From Ferdinandcohnia humi_A (GTDB taxonomy: Bacteria > Bacillota > Bacilli > Bacillales > Bacillaceae_L), in the NCBI GenBank assembly GCA_047608075.1, contig JBLKRX010000007.1, positions 62,001 to 126,000 on the forward strand: DNA of 64,000 nucleotides, in the 5' to 3' direction. The notes under the pieces are model-generated. The model searched no databases. It worked only from the letters and a program-made list of their open reading frames with translations, and was not told the DNA's origin. The position numbers and the translations under genes were made by a program. Positions 8,178 to 17,131 of the stretch are shown here, in pieces. The first letter of the stretch is position 1; each line of letters opens with the position of its first letter.

Positions 8178-9146
8178 ATGAAATTAGGAGTTTTTACTGT
8201 TTTATTTTCGGATAAAACACTCGATGAGATGTTAGATCATGTTGCCTCAAAAGGAATTGAAGCCGTTGAACTCGGCACAGGAGGGTATCCGGGAGATGCC
8301 CATTGTAAGATTGGTGAGCTATTAGATGATGAAACCAAACAGAAAGAATTTCTCGAAAAGTTTTCCAGCAGAGGACTTATGATAAGTGCTTTAAGCTGCC
8401 ACGCAAATCCTTTACATCCTCAGAAGCAGATCGCAGAAGAAGCAGATGCTATTTTTGTAAAAACAGTTCAACTTGCTAGTAAACTAGGAATTCCAGTCGT
8501 AAATACATTCTCTGGATGTCCTGGTGACCACGAAGATGCAAAATTTCCAAACTGGCCAGTCGCTCCATGGCCAAATGAATTCCAAGAAATATTAAAATGG
8601 CAGTGGGAGGAAAAAATCATTCCATACTGGTCTGAAAAAGCAAGGTTTGCCGAAGAACATCATGTAAAACTCGGACTCGAACTACATGGTGGATTCTCAG
8701 TACATACCCCTGCTACATTACTACGCTTACGAGAAGCTTGTGGTCCTGCAATTGGCGCAAACCTCGATCCAAGTCATATGTGGTGGCAAGGTATTGATCC
8801 GGTTGAGGCCATTAAAATCTTAGGTAGAGAAAACGCCATTCACCATTTCCATGCGAAAGATACAATCATTGATCAACCAAATATGAATCGAAATGGTCTT
8901 ACCGATATGACATCCTACTCGGATATGAGAAACCGTGCTTGGTATTTCCGTACGGTCGGCTTCGGACATGACACCAAAGTGTGGGCTGATATCATAAGCA
9001 CACTCCGACTATACGGATACGATTACGTAGTCAGCATCGAACACGAAGACGGACTAATGTCCATCGACGAAGGCTTCACCAAAGCCGTAAACAACCTCCT
9101 CCCTATCCTCCTAAAAGAATCCGTCGGCAACTTGTGGTGGACGTAA
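8178..9146 (+). CDS. sugar phosphate isomerase/epimerase-like TIM-barrel protein
   Basis: A predicted metal-dependent isomerase, epimerase or lyase of the xylose-isomerase-like TIM-barrel family (AP_endonuc_2), 322 residues. Likely metal ligands sit in LELHGG (Glu), NLDPSHMWWQG (Asp and His), HFHAKD (His) and SIEHED (Glu). These are the usual four positions of the family. Its start has a good ribosome binding site (GGGGAGG). It is transcribed divergently from the LacI gene under a predicted shared operator. The partner Gfo/Idh/MocA dehydrogenase and ABC importer point to one catabolic pathway. No kinase is linked, which argues against a simple pentose route. Confidence 0.82.
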   Translation: MKLGVFTVLFSDKTLDEMLDHVASKGIEAVELGTGGYPGDAHCKIGELLDDETKQKEFLEKFSSRGLMISALSCHANPLHPQKQIAEEADAIFVKTVQLASKLGIPVVNTFSGCPGDHEDAKFPNWPVAPWPNEFQEILKWQWEEKIIPYWSEKARFAEEHHVKLGLELHGGFSVHTPATLLRLREACGPAIGANLDPSHMWWQGIDPVEAIKILGRENAIHHFHAKDTIIDQPNMNRNGLTDMTSYSDMRNRAWYFRTVGFGHDTKVWADIISTLRLYGYDYVVSIEHEDGLMSIDEGFTKAVNNLLPILLKESVGNLWWT

Positions 9147-9147
9147 C

Positions 9148-9265
9148 GGGACAAGGGGACAGGTTCATTGTCCCATTTCATGAACTAGGGGGAACCATGG
9201 GAGGAACCATGGGGACGGTTCTTTTGGTCCATGATAGCAGAACCAGAGAACCAGAGGGACGGTTC
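9148..9265. repeat. GGGACA-type short inverted repeats
   Basis: GGGACAAGGGGACAGG...TTGTCCC (9148-9174) is followed by related inverted repeats containing GGGGACGGTTC and GAACCAGAG. Similar units occur at 11887, 14570, 14951, 26221 and 27570. The unit is extragenic and begins right after the isomerase stop codon, so it may also act as a hairpin at the mRNA end. Confidence 0.7.
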
Positions 9266-9302
9266 TCTTGGTTCATATTTATGTAGATTTTTAGTTTAAG
9301 AG

Positions 9303-9337
9303 AGCATGTGTTTGAATAGTAAACACATGCTTTTTTG
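9303..9337 (+). terminator. intrinsic terminator after the isomerase gene
   Basis: An AGCATGTGTTT/AAACACATGCT stem with a 7-base loop is followed by TTTTTT. Confidence 0.85.
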
Positions 9338-9515
9338 ATTTTAGGTTTGTGACCCCTCCATCCACTTTTACAATCCGGTTTCCATTATCCGTTACATAAT
9401 CTGTTGTCTGAACTAATGAAAATGAATACACTAATTCTAATAAGAATGTTTCGGCTCATTGTAAGTTGGGAAAATAGAATATAAGTTTACTGGAATATGG
9501 TGGTGTGGTGTCAAC

Positions 9516-10457
9516 ATGAATAGACTGAAAGCAATATTCGTAATTGCAATTCTCCTAGTACCGTGCTTTCTTCTCTATATGTTTACTATAATTTTTAACC
9601 AAAATACGCAAGTAAGTGTGGAAACTCAACCTCCCATTGTTGAAGAATATGTAGCGGATGATTCTGCCCAAAAGGAAGAAACTGAACAAAGCATAGACGA
9701 GTCAACTGAAGTACAATCAACAACCATTACTGAAGAAATTAAAGAAAAGGTCCGGGAAGTAATCGAAGGTACCATAAATCTATTTAAAAAAGATCTTAAG
9801 ATTGTCGCAATCGGTGATTCACTCACACAAGGTGTTGGAGATGAGTCAGAAAAAGGCGGTTATGTGGGAATCCTTAATCACACATTTGAAGACAATAATG
9901 TCAATATTAAGATAGAAAACTATGGTAAAAGAGGAAACCGTACAGACCAGTTACTAAAACGACTGGAAAACAAAGAAATTTCTTCATCACTAAAAAGTGC
10001 CGATATTATCCTAGTTACCATTGGTGCCAACGACATTATGCAGGTTGTTAAAAACAATTTCACGAACCTGAACATGGATCCGTTCCAACAAGAAAACCAT
10101 AACTATAAAGAGAGATTAACAGCCATTTTTACGAGAATAAGTGAACTGAACCCTGAGGCTCAAATCTATTTGATCGGATTCTATAATCCATTTGAACAAT
10201 ATTTAGCTGATATTGAGGAATTTGGAATCATCATAAATAACTGGAATCATACAGGACAAACAGTTACGGAAGAATTTGAGAATGTTCATTTTATTCCTGT
10301 TGCCGACCTATTCTCTGATTCAGATACGAACTTATTAGCTAATGATTATTTTCACCCTAACACCGTTGGCTATAAACAGATTGCAAGGCGTGTATTAGAC
10401 AATATGAATGAAATTAGTATTGATACCGAGATTAGACCAGAGGATATTGAGGAGTAG
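9516..10457 (+). CDS. SGNH/GDSL-family hydrolase, membrane-anchored
   Basis: A predicted extracytoplasmic esterase or lipase of 313 residues. An N-terminal anchor (about residues 7-27) is followed by an acidic linker to about residue 90. The hydrolase domain carries block I GDSLTQGVG (nucleophile Ser), a Gly in GKRGNRTD, block III GANDI (oxyanion Asn) and block V DYFHPN (catalytic Asp and His). This layout matches Bacillus YpmR-like GDSL lipases. The substrate is unknown. It is transcribed alone. A GTGGTGTGG sequence upstream is a weak ribosome binding site. Confidence 0.85.
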   Translation: MNRLKAIFVIAILLVPCFLLYMFTIIFNQNTQVSVETQPPIVEEYVADDSAQKEETEQSIDESTEVQSTTITEEIKEKVREVIEGTINLFKKDLKIVAIGDSLTQGVGDESEKGGYVGILNHTFEDNNVNIKIENYGKRGNRTDQLLKRLENKEISSSLKSADIILVTIGANDIMQVVKNNFTNLNMDPFQQENHNYKERLTAIFTRISELNPEAQIYLIGFYNPFEQYLADIEEFGIIINNWNHTGQTVTEEFENVHFIPVADLFSDSDTNLLANDYFHPNTVGYKQIARRVLDNMNEISIDTEIRPEDIEE

Positions 10458-10571
10458 AGTTTCATTTGCATTGAGTATTATTTATGTCCCAATTCGTAAC
10501 TATTATCTTCATAAGCCTGAATCGCATGAAAAGTATCTTACCCACGCAAACTGGCATTCCTTTGTTAACTC

Positions 10572-10608
10572 GAAAAAATAAAGCTACTCAAACATTTGAG
10601 TAGCTTTA
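10572..10608 (-). terminator. intrinsic terminator of the M20 amidohydrolase gene
   Basis: A 13-bp stem (AAAGCTACTCAAA with TTTGAGTAGCTTT) is followed on the minus strand by TATTTTTT. It may also act on plus-strand transcripts from the SGNH gene, though the T-run there is poor. Confidence 0.7.
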
Positions 10609-10648
10609 CCAAAAACGATGCCTTTCACAAACCTGGCACCTATTTATT

Positions 10649-11770
10649 CTATTTCTCCAACGCCAACAATACCGCCTTGACTAATATCTCTGTTCCATCA
10701 AAAAGGGCATTATGATCAAACTCCATTTTAGGATGATGTAACCCAGGAGCAAGATTGCAACCAAGACCAAGCATCGTTGCTTTTAAATGTGGTCGTTTTA
10801 TTGTGAAAAAATGAAAATCATCTCCACCGGTTGTTACAAGTGGTCTTTCAACATTATCGGGTCCTAAAATAGCTTGAATAGCATGCCTCATAATCTCCGT
10901 TGCTTCTTCGTTCACTACAGCTGCTGCAACGTTAGCAGTTTCTTCCACTTCTATTTTGACCTGATATAATTCTTGAAGGAGTTGAATTTGTTTTTGAATT
11001 TTATCAACTAGCAACTCCATTGTTTCATTTGCTTGAGCCCGCATATCAATGCTAAAGGTAGCATTACCCGGGATTATGTTATGGCTGCTTCCACCTGCAT
11101 GAAATGACGTCATTTTAGCTGTATACGGTGTCATGGAATCCAAGTGAATGGACTGTATCATATTGACTAATGAAGCCCCAACTTCAATGGCATTTGCACC
11201 TAAATGCGGACGTGCACCATGTAGGTCTTCACCAATAATTTTCCCTACTAGCGTCCTTGCCGCCCCGTGAACAATCACTGGAGATGCCTTACCAATACTC
11301 ATTTCTTGGATTGGACGTAGGTGTACTCCAAATAAATAGTCAACGTCATCCACGACCCCCTTATCGACAAGATGAAGGGCTCCATTTCCCTTTTCTTCAG
11401 CAGGCTGGAAAATAAATCGGATAGTACCTTTCGGACGATTCTCAAATGAAGTAAGGGAGTACACTGCACCCAATACCATCGCCATATGTGCATCATGTCC
11501 ACAGGAATGATTTGCTCGAAACTCACCATCTACCTCCTGCCATAATGCATCGATATCCGCTCGAACAGCAACGACTGGCTTCCCTTCCCCAATCTCTCCA
11601 ATCACACCAGTTGAATCCGAAAACGTTCTTACACGACAGCCTTGCCTTTCTAATAGTTCCTTTACATAAGCGGTAGTATTTACTTCTTCCCAGCTTATCT
11701 CTGGATTTTCATGCAAATGGTAAAATGCATCTAGAATTGCTTTCTTGTTGTCTATAAGTAGGTTTACCAT
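10649..11770 (-). CDS. M20-family amidohydrolase (N-acyl-amino acid hydrolase)
   Basis: A predicted metal-dependent amidohydrolase of 373 residues that removes an acyl group from an amino acid or related amide in the cytoplasm. Motifs are SCGHDAHMAM (metal ligands His and Asp), QPAEEKGNGA (catalytic and metal-binding Glu pair) and LHHPKMEFDHNAL near the C terminus. They identify the HipO/AmaA/YxeP group. ATG at 11770 is the start: it has AGGAG 9 bases upstream and begins the conserved sequence. An upstream start would add 52 residues that read through repeat sequence. It is a single gene. Confidence 0.88.
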   Translation of the reverse strand: MVNLLIDNKKAILDAFYHLHENPEISWEEVNTTAYVKELLERQGCRVRTFSDSTGVIGEIGEGKPVVAVRADIDALWQEVDGEFRANHSCGHDAHMAMVLGAVYSLTSFENRPKGTIRFIFQPAEEKGNGALHLVDKGVVDDVDYLFGVHLRPIQEMSIGKASPVIVHGAARTLVGKIIGEDLHGARPHLGANAIEVGASLVNMIQSIHLDSMTPYTAKMTSFHAGGSSHNIIPGNATFSIDMRAQANETMELLVDKIQKQIQLLQELYQVKIEVEETANVAAAVVNEEATEIMRHAIQAILGPDNVERPLVTTGGDDFHFFTIKRPHLKATMLGLGCNLAPGLHHPKMEFDHNALFDGTEILVKAVLLALEK

Positions 11771-11886
11771 GTAGAAGCTCCTAACTATAAAAATAATTCT
11801 GAATCTATTTAAAACTATTTTACATAAATGAAATAATATTTCAATTACTAATATTACTGTAGGAGTAATCCGGAAGAAAAAAGTTT

Positions 11887-11963
11887 GGGACACCTTTCCT
11901 GTCCCTGTTGTCCCACTTCCTGACATAAAAAAGCTGGGACACGGTACCTGTCCCCGCGTCCCA
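11887..11963. repeat. double GGGACA-type inverted repeat
   Basis: Two adjacent units (GGGACACCTTTCCTGTCCC... and GGGACACGGTACCTGTCCCC...) lie between the zorB-like and M20 genes. The right unit ends 2 bases before the zorB-like stop codon. Confidence 0.75.
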
Positions 11964-11964
11964 C

Positions 11965-12651
11965 TTATTTCCCCAGCAACTCCCTGGTTTTTTCAAGAAT
12001 TTCTTGGTCTTTCAAGCGAAATTTGAATTCGACTCGGCGGGAGGCTTGGTTGTTGTAGTTTCCTTGTTCGTCTGTGCGCCCGTCTGTAAAAGATTTTCCG
12101 TTCACTGTTAATTTTGCTTGCAGATGCTGTTGAATATTTTTATATGGAAAGTCTTCACTTAAAATATACTCCGCTACACGAAACGCCCTTTGCTGGGAAA
12201 GCTCTAAATTGTACAGATATGTCCCGTCCTTATCGGCATGCCCTTCAATAATAATTTCTGAAATATACTCTTCATAACCATTTCCTAATAACACATCAAG
12301 ATAAGCCGGTACAAATTCATTTAAAAACTCAAATGCCTCAGGCTTTAATACAGCTGAGTCATACTCAAACAAAATATCGGTATTAAAAATCAACGCACCT
12401 GTTTTTTCATCTATCTCAATACTAGAATCACTGAATTCTTCATTTAAATCTTTGATTAAATCTACACGTACCCCCATAATTTGATCAATGGTCTCTGTCA
12501 TTTCCTTAATTTGATATGATTTAATCACCATCATGATGATAAAAATCAAAATAAAACAAAGTAAGAGGGATGTTAACAAATCAGTAAAAGTTGGCCAAAA
12601 GTGACTTTCCTCTTGCTCGCGTTGAAATAGCTTCTGGTATTTATTAATCAT
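11965..12651 (-). CDS. ZorB/MotB-like OmpA-domain protein
   Basis: The likely stator partner of the upstream MotA/ZorA-like protein, 228 residues. A short cytoplasmic N terminus is followed by one membrane helix (about 25-45) preceded by FWPTFTDLLTS; Asp24 is placed like the proton-carrying Asp of MotB/ZorB. A linker then leads to an OmpA-type peptidoglycan-binding domain with IIEGHADKDG (134-143), LSQQRAFRVAEYIL and NNQASRRVEF (200-209). ATG at 12651 overlaps the zorA-like stop, which suggests translational coupling. A TTG start three codons upstream is possible. No flagellar genes are nearby. An alternative is a non-defensive MotB-like envelope protein. Confidence 0.8.
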   Translation of the reverse strand: MINKYQKLFQREQEESHFWPTFTDLLTSLLLCFILIFIIMMVIKSYQIKEMTETIDQIMGVRVDLIKDLNEEFSDSSIEIDEKTGALIFNTDILFEYDSAVLKPEAFEFLNEFVPAYLDVLLGNGYEEYISEIIIEGHADKDGTYLYNLELSQQRAFRVAEYILSEDFPYKNIQQHLQAKLTVNGKSFTDGRTDEQGNYNNQASRRVEFKFRLKDQEILEKTRELLGK

Positions 12652-14473
12652 GGGTTCCAACCCTTACACGGTTGTTTTGATCAACTGCGGCTTGAGCGAT
12701 AGACTGAAGCTGACGATTGAGCTGTTGAAACTCTTGTCTCATTTCACCAAGCGTTTGCTGCAATTGTCTTGCACTTCGTTGCTGATTATCAGCCGACAGT
12801 TCTCCCATTTGCTTAAATTCCTTTTTCACGGTCTCATTCATCTCTAGGACGTATTCACCCATGTTTCTGCTTACTTTCTCGAGCCTATCACCAAGAGTTC
12901 CTTCAAGACTCATTACATATTTCGATAGCGTGTCCTTTAGTGCATTGACACTTGTCTCAATTTGATTTTCTTTGTAATTGAATGAATCCGACATTTGTGT
13001 AATTGTACGATTGATGTCCTGAAGTAACTTCGTATGCTTCATACTACTTTGTTCATTGGTACGGGCGGCTTCATTTAGATAGTTTTCAATCCCCTGAGAA
13101 TTAGCTAAGTGCACCTGTAAATGCGAGTTAAATTCATGAGTAAACTGTGTTAGCTCATCAAAGCGGTAGGATAAAAGATTTTTATACTCAGCCTGTGCCT
13201 TGTTGATTGTGTCTAAAGCCTGAGGAAGACGGCCAATTGAGTTTCCTAGAGTCTTACAATCATTTCGTACTTCACGTAACGATGTAATCATATCCGAAAC
13301 CTTCGAGCTCATATCATTTCCAAAAATACGCTCAAATTTTTGATTATTTTCCTTTATGATGTTGGTGAAATGCTCACTCTGTGCATTTAGTTTCTCAAAT
13401 ACTCCGTAAATTGCCTCCTGTCTCGCTGCTACAGACGAGAAGTAATCTTTTAGCTCACCAATCGATTGCTGAAAGTGATTCATCGTTTCCAACTGTGAGC
13501 CAGTTAGTTCTGCGATTTTTTTATATGTTTCCGTAAATGCACCTGCCATTCTTTCATTCCGCTGATCCATTTTTTCAAAATAAGAAAACAAGTGGTCAAA
13601 ATTCTTATTCAGATTCTGAACCCCATGATTAAAGCCATCGGTTAATTCCTGTACACCATGAAAAATAACCGCGAATTCCTTTAGATTCTGTGAAAGCCCC
13701 TCATTAAACTTTGCCAAATCCTTGGCAGACTGCTTCAACCCAACCGTATACTCTTGAAATCCTTTAAACGAATTGACAATGCTCTGCAACGATTCTTGAT
13801 TCGTCTCCCGCAGCTGTAAAATGGAAGTGTTAATCGTTTCTGATACTGTAATGAGTCGAGCCATTCCGTTCTCTTCATGTCCCTCTAACAAGGACTCAGT
13901 TTTCAACATAATATCTGTCAGCATGTACTCGGTATTAGCAACCCGGGTAACAACTGTCATAATTAACGATAATCCCATACCGGCAATACTTGTATAAAAG
14001 GCAACATCAATACCAGCAAGGATCAATGCAACATTCTCTACCAACTGATCCCCTGTTGCATCAATGCTACCAAGTGACATCGCGAGCCCAATAAAGGTAC
14101 CCAAAACACCAATTAGGATAAAAATAGAAACTGTCATTTGAATCATTTTGATCAGATTCACAACAGGTACACTAAACAACCGCCAACCGGAGAACTTGTT
14201 TTGGACAAACGTTTCCACCTTCACCTGTTCTTGATGATTGCGCTGTTCAAACTCAACCTTGAAGCGAGTAATCGGGTCAATATCTAATGAATTCGTGTCA
14301 CGAATAAAATTACGAATTCGTCGTAGCCCACTATATAAAACAAAATGAACAAAAATCGCTACCACAAACCCTACAAAAAGCGCCATAAAAATCAGTTCCA
14401 CCAACGGACTTGCCAAAACAGCTTCAGCCTGCTGCTCACTCACAAACACCTTAAGAATCGCTTCGACCATCAT
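12644..14473 (-). CDS. ZorA/MotA-like proton-channel protein with long helical tail
   Basis: A 609-residue protein of the MotA/TolQ/ExbB superfamily. Membrane segments lie at about residues 23-47, 103-134 (GVLGTFIGLAMSL is a typical MotA/ExbB stretch) and 147-178. About 430 residues of predicted alpha-helical, coiled-coil-rich tail follow, with many Gln, Asn and Glu and no enzymatic motif. A long cytoplasmic tail is the hallmark of ZorA in Zorya anti-phage systems, where it is thought to pass a signal from the membrane motor. The MotB-like gene follows with a short overlap. No ZorC, ZorD, ZorE or ZorF/G gene is adjacent, so this is an orphan pair. Confidence 0.8.
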   Translation of the reverse strand: MMVEAILKVFVSEQQAEAVLASPLVELIFMALFVGFVVAIFVHFVLYSGLRRIRNFIRDTNSLDIDPITRFKVEFEQRNHQEQVKVETFVQNKFSGWRLFSVPVVNLIKMIQMTVSIFILIGVLGTFIGLAMSLGSIDATGDQLVENVALILAGIDVAFYTSIAGMGLSLIMTVVTRVANTEYMLTDIMLKTESLLEGHEENGMARLITVSETINTSILQLRETNQESLQSIVNSFKGFQEYTVGLKQSAKDLAKFNEGLSQNLKEFAVIFHGVQELTDGFNHGVQNLNKNFDHLFSYFEKMDQRNERMAGAFTETYKKIAELTGSQLETMNHFQQSIGELKDYFSSVAARQEAIYGVFEKLNAQSEHFTNIIKENNQKFERIFGNDMSSKVSDMITSLREVRNDCKTLGNSIGRLPQALDTINKAQAEYKNLLSYRFDELTQFTHEFNSHLQVHLANSQGIENYLNEAARTNEQSSMKHTKLLQDINRTITQMSDSFNYKENQIETSVNALKDTLSKYVMSLEGTLGDRLEKVSRNMGEYVLEMNETVKKEFKQMGELSADNQQRSARQLQQTLGEMRQEFQQLNRQLQSIAQAAVDQNNRVRVGTHD

Positions 14474-14569
14474 AATCCCCCACTCTCATAGCTTGTCACG
14501 AAGCTAGCATGTACTACTACCTTGATAAAAACTATTCGTGAAATGGACAAATCATGCATGGAATGTTGT

Positions 14570-14597
14570 GGGACAAGGGGACAGGAACCTTGTCCCA
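14570..14597. repeat. GGGACA-type inverted repeat next to the small unknown gene
   Basis: GGGACAAGG...CCTTGTCCC with 9-bp arms. It lies 2 bases beyond the stop codon of the gene at 14599-14877, where it would form a hairpin in its mRNA. Confidence 0.75.
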
Positions 14598-14598
14598 A

Positions 14599-14877
14599 TT
14601 ACATTTTCTTGTAATACCCGGCCACAGCAGGAAAGCTCGTATGTTCTTTCTTCATCTCTCGAAACGTCACAATCTCATTCCCTCTAACAAACTCAAAGTC
14701 TAGTGGATATTTGTAACAGTCCTTAGGTGTTTGCAGAAACATTTTGGCAAAGTATTGGGTTGCTTCTTGATGAGTACGTGCAAAGATAAATACAAAATCG
14801 TTAAAGTTTGTTTTTAATGAGTCTATAATTCTCACATTAAAGAATTTTGTTAAGAGGTACGTAGCCATCTCAACCAC
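14599..14877 (-). CDS. small protein of unknown function, copy 1
   Basis: A 92-residue protein I do not recognise. It has no signal peptide or membrane segment. The sequence is rich in aromatic residues (NFNDFVFIFAR, YPLDFEFVRGNE) and ends in FPAVAGYYKKM. A paralogue sits at 27620-27859, about 80% identical over their shared 70 residues, which supports a real coding sequence. The first codon is uncertain: GTG at 14877 and ATG at 14868 are both in frame, and AAAGG lies upstream of both. A GGGACA-type inverted repeat follows the stop directly, as it does near the other copy. Confidence 0.6.
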   Translation of the reverse strand: MVEMATYLLTKFFNVRIIDSLKTNFNDFVFIFARTHQEATQYFAKMFLQTPKDCYKYPLDFEFVRGNEIVTFREMKKEHTSFPAVAGYYKKM

Positions 14878-14950
14878 TATCCTTTCACAGAAAAATGAAT
14901 ACCTTTACATTATTGTTATAGGGATTAAAAGAGTAAAAAGGGCATGCGAC

Positions 14951-14980
14951 TGGGACATAGAGACAGTAGACCTTATCCCA
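14951..14980. repeat. degenerate GGGACA-type repeat
   Basis: TGGGACATAGAGACAG...TTATCCCA, a mutated unit of the same family as 14570-14597, on the 5' side of the small gene. Confidence 0.5.
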
Positions 14981-15021
14981 GATTCCTCTTATCTGATCTA
15001 GCGGCTTAATAACCCAGAATA

Positions 15022-15056
15022 TAAAAAAGAAAAAGCTGGATTTCCCCAGCTTTTTC
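15022..15056 (-). terminator. intrinsic terminator of the frl-like operon
   Basis: AAAAAGCTGG/CCAGCTTTTT stem followed by CTTTTTT on the minus strand, 37 bases past the last SIS gene. Confidence 0.85.
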
Positions 15057-15092
15057 CCATTATCAGTTATACCTTTATCAAATACAAATCTA

Positions 15093-16106
15093 TCAAAACG
15101 GAACCTTTTTATAATATCTTCGTGTAGAGAGTGGATGGTTCCTTTGCTCCTCTAAATGGCAGCTAACTCGTTCAAGAAGAGTTGCTAGTACAATCGGTGA
15201 TACTAGAGAACGTACATGGTCTGATATACCTTTTAGCTCATAGTCTTTCGTATCAAATACAGTCACCTCTTTAGAGTAGTGCCTCGCAAAGCGCTCCACT
15301 CTTTCTGTTAATGCTCTTGATTTGTCTTCCCCCTTTAATAATAGGATACTCGTATTTTCTTCTACTAGCTCAAGTGTCCCGTGGAAGAAGTCAGACGCAT
15401 GAACAGGGCGAGTTTTAATCCATTGCATCTCTTCTAAAATACACATACCATAATAGTATGTTTGCCCCCAATCAATTCCAGTTCCTGAAAGAATATGATA
15501 CGTTGTATCTTTATGTTGTTTTGCAAATGCAGCAGCGCGTTCTTCTGTTGCTTCTTTTACTTTTAAAAGCGCTTCTGGCAAGCATTTCATTTCCTCAACA
15601 ACTTGGTGATAATTAGGCATCTCACCTCGTATATACATTAAACGAAATACTAATAAATAAGATTGGATATAGAAGGATTCACATGACGTATCGTCTGCCG
15701 CAAAATTCACAAATGTATAATCTGTGATATTTGCGAGTGGCGTGTTCGTATGCCCGACTAAACTAATGGTTGTTGCCCCTTTTTCTTTACAAAACTGCGC
15801 CGCTTCTACCGTTTCTTTAGTCGTACCTGACAAAGACGGAAGTATGACTAACGACTTCTCACCCAAATGCTTATGATCCATCAAAATCAATTCTGAAGAA
15901 ATTTCAGTGTATACTGGCATGCTGGAGTTATTCTTTACAATATATTGTGCAGCAAACATTAGAATCGTGGCTCCACCTGTTCCGACAAAAAAGACATTTT
16001 CAATTCCCTTTTCAAAAATGGAATCGATAGCCTCATCAAAATCACTTTTTAGGGCCAATGCTCCGTTCTGGATTCTTAGGAATCTTTCTACATCGAAATT
16101 AAACAT
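15093..16106 (-). CDS. SIS-domain sugar isomerase/deglycase, paralogue 3
   Basis: A 337-residue cytoplasmic protein with two SIS domains, related to FrlB (fructosamine-6-phosphate deglycase) and to the isomerase half of GlmS. Visible signatures are VFFVGTGGATILMFAAQY, LPSLSGTTKETVEAA (phosphate-binding Ser/Thr loop), EEMQWIKTRPVHASDFFHGTLEL and the terminal RNHPLSTRRYY. It is about half identical to the neighbour at 16118-17131 and more distant from FrlB at 17605. It is the last gene of the operon, 11 bases after its neighbour, with a good ribosome binding site. It probably cleaves a 6-phosphorylated Amadori-type compound different from the FrlB substrate. Confidence 0.82.
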   Translation of the reverse strand: MFNFDVERFLRIQNGALALKSDFDEAIDSIFEKGIENVFFVGTGGATILMFAAQYIVKNNSSMPVYTEISSELILMDHKHLGEKSLVILPSLSGTTKETVEAAQFCKEKGATTISLVGHTNTPLANITDYTFVNFAADDTSCESFYIQSYLLVFRLMYIRGEMPNYHQVVEEMKCLPEALLKVKEATEERAAAFAKQHKDTTYHILSGTGIDWGQTYYYGMCILEEMQWIKTRPVHASDFFHGTLELVEENTSILLLKGEDKSRALTERVERFARHYSKEVTVFDTKDYELKGISDHVRSLVSPIVLATLLERVSCHLEEQRNHPLSTRRYYKKVPF

Positions 16107-16117
16107 CCAATTCCTCC

Positions 16118-17131
16118 TTAGTAATCCATTTTTCGGTAGTATCTTCTAATATCTAACGAATGATTTCTCTCACGCTCTAAATAGACACTTATTCTTGAAG
16201 TCAATGCCCAGTTCACATTAATAGCTACATGTTTTCTAAATTCTTCACTAATGCCAGATAGCTTGTAATCCTTTGTATCTAGGATAAAAAGCTCTTTTGT
16301 TATCTTATTGGCAAATCGTTCTACTCTTTCTGCTAATGGCCGGGTTTCATCTTCTCCCTTGAAAATAATGACACTTGTATCTTCCTCAACTAGCTCAAGT
16401 GTTCCATGGAAAAACTCTGCGGCATGGATGGATTTAGATTTTATCCATTGCATTTCCTCCAAAATACACATCGCATAGGAGTATGTGTTCCCCCATAGAT
16501 TCCCTGCTCCAACTAACATATGATAGTCTGTATCCTTATGCTTAATTGCAAATTGTTCAGCTCTTGAATCAAACTCTTCCATTGCCTGCACCATTCCTTC
16601 TGGTAATGATGCTAACTCATTTGCAAATTTGTCGTAATGTGGAAACTCGTTATGATTATGAATAAAACGGAATGTGAGCAAATGTAAATGAATAAAGAAT
16701 GTATCAAAAGAATGCTTCTCTTTCCCTGTAGAGATACAGTGATCAACAGCTTTTGCTAACGGTGTATCAGGAATAGCAACTAATCCTATTGTTGTTGCAC
16801 CTTTTTCCTTACAAAATTCTGCTGCAGCTACCGTTTCCTTCGTAGTACCCGTAACAGATGCAAAAATACAAACTGAATCCTTCGTTAAATGGCGATTGTT
16901 CATTACAAGTAATTCTGCAGCAATCTCAGCATGAACCTCAATTGTAGATGTGGATGTAAAGATATATTCGTACGGATACATCATCGCAATCGTTCCACCA
17001 GATCCAATCAGAAAGATGTTTTTATACCCCTTCTGAGATATAGAATCAACGATATTTTCAATCTCTTCCCTCTTTGAAAGAGCTTCCTTTCCAACTGCTT
17101 GTAAAAATGAATCTGCATCAAATTTCAACAT
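16118..17131 (-). CDS. SIS-domain sugar isomerase/deglycase, paralogue 2
   Basis: A 337-residue two-SIS-domain protein close to its downstream neighbour. Motifs are IFLIGSGGTIAMMYPYEY, ASVTGTTKETVAAAEF, EEMQWIKSKSIHAAEFFHG and a C terminus ending RRYYRKMDY. The start is ATG at 17131, preceded by GGAGGTAATAGT; a start further upstream would add 17 residues without support. It is separated from frlB by about 470 bases that contain a 190-base palindromic repeat. This pair may therefore be transcribed at a lower level or from its own promoter. Confidence 0.82.
   Translation of the reverse strand: MLKFDADSFLQAVGKEALSKREEIENIVDSISQKGYKNIFLIGSGGTIAMMYPYEYIFTSTSTIEVHAEIAAELLVMNNRHLTKDSVCIFASVTGTTKETVAAAEFCKEKGATTIGLVAIPDTPLAKAVDHCISTGKEKHSFDTFFIHLHLLTFRFIHNHNEFPHYDKFANELASLPEGMVQAMEEFDSRAEQFAIKHKDTDYHMLVGAGNLWGNTYSYAMCILEEMQWIKSKSIHAAEFFHGTLELVEEDTSVIIFKGEDETRPLAERVERFANKITKELFILDTKDYKLSGISEEFRKHVAINVNWALTSRISVYLERERNHSLDIRRYYRKMDY

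Noticed and set aside
11771..11926. An N-terminal extension of the M20 amidohydrolase by 52 residues
   Set aside because: It translates GGGACA-type repeat sequence, while a good ribosome binding site precedes the ATG at 11770.
11965..14473. A complete Zorya defence system
   Set aside because: Only the ZorA/ZorB-like pair is present; no ZorC/D, ZorE or ZorF/G candidate lies on either side, so only an orphan motor is claimed.
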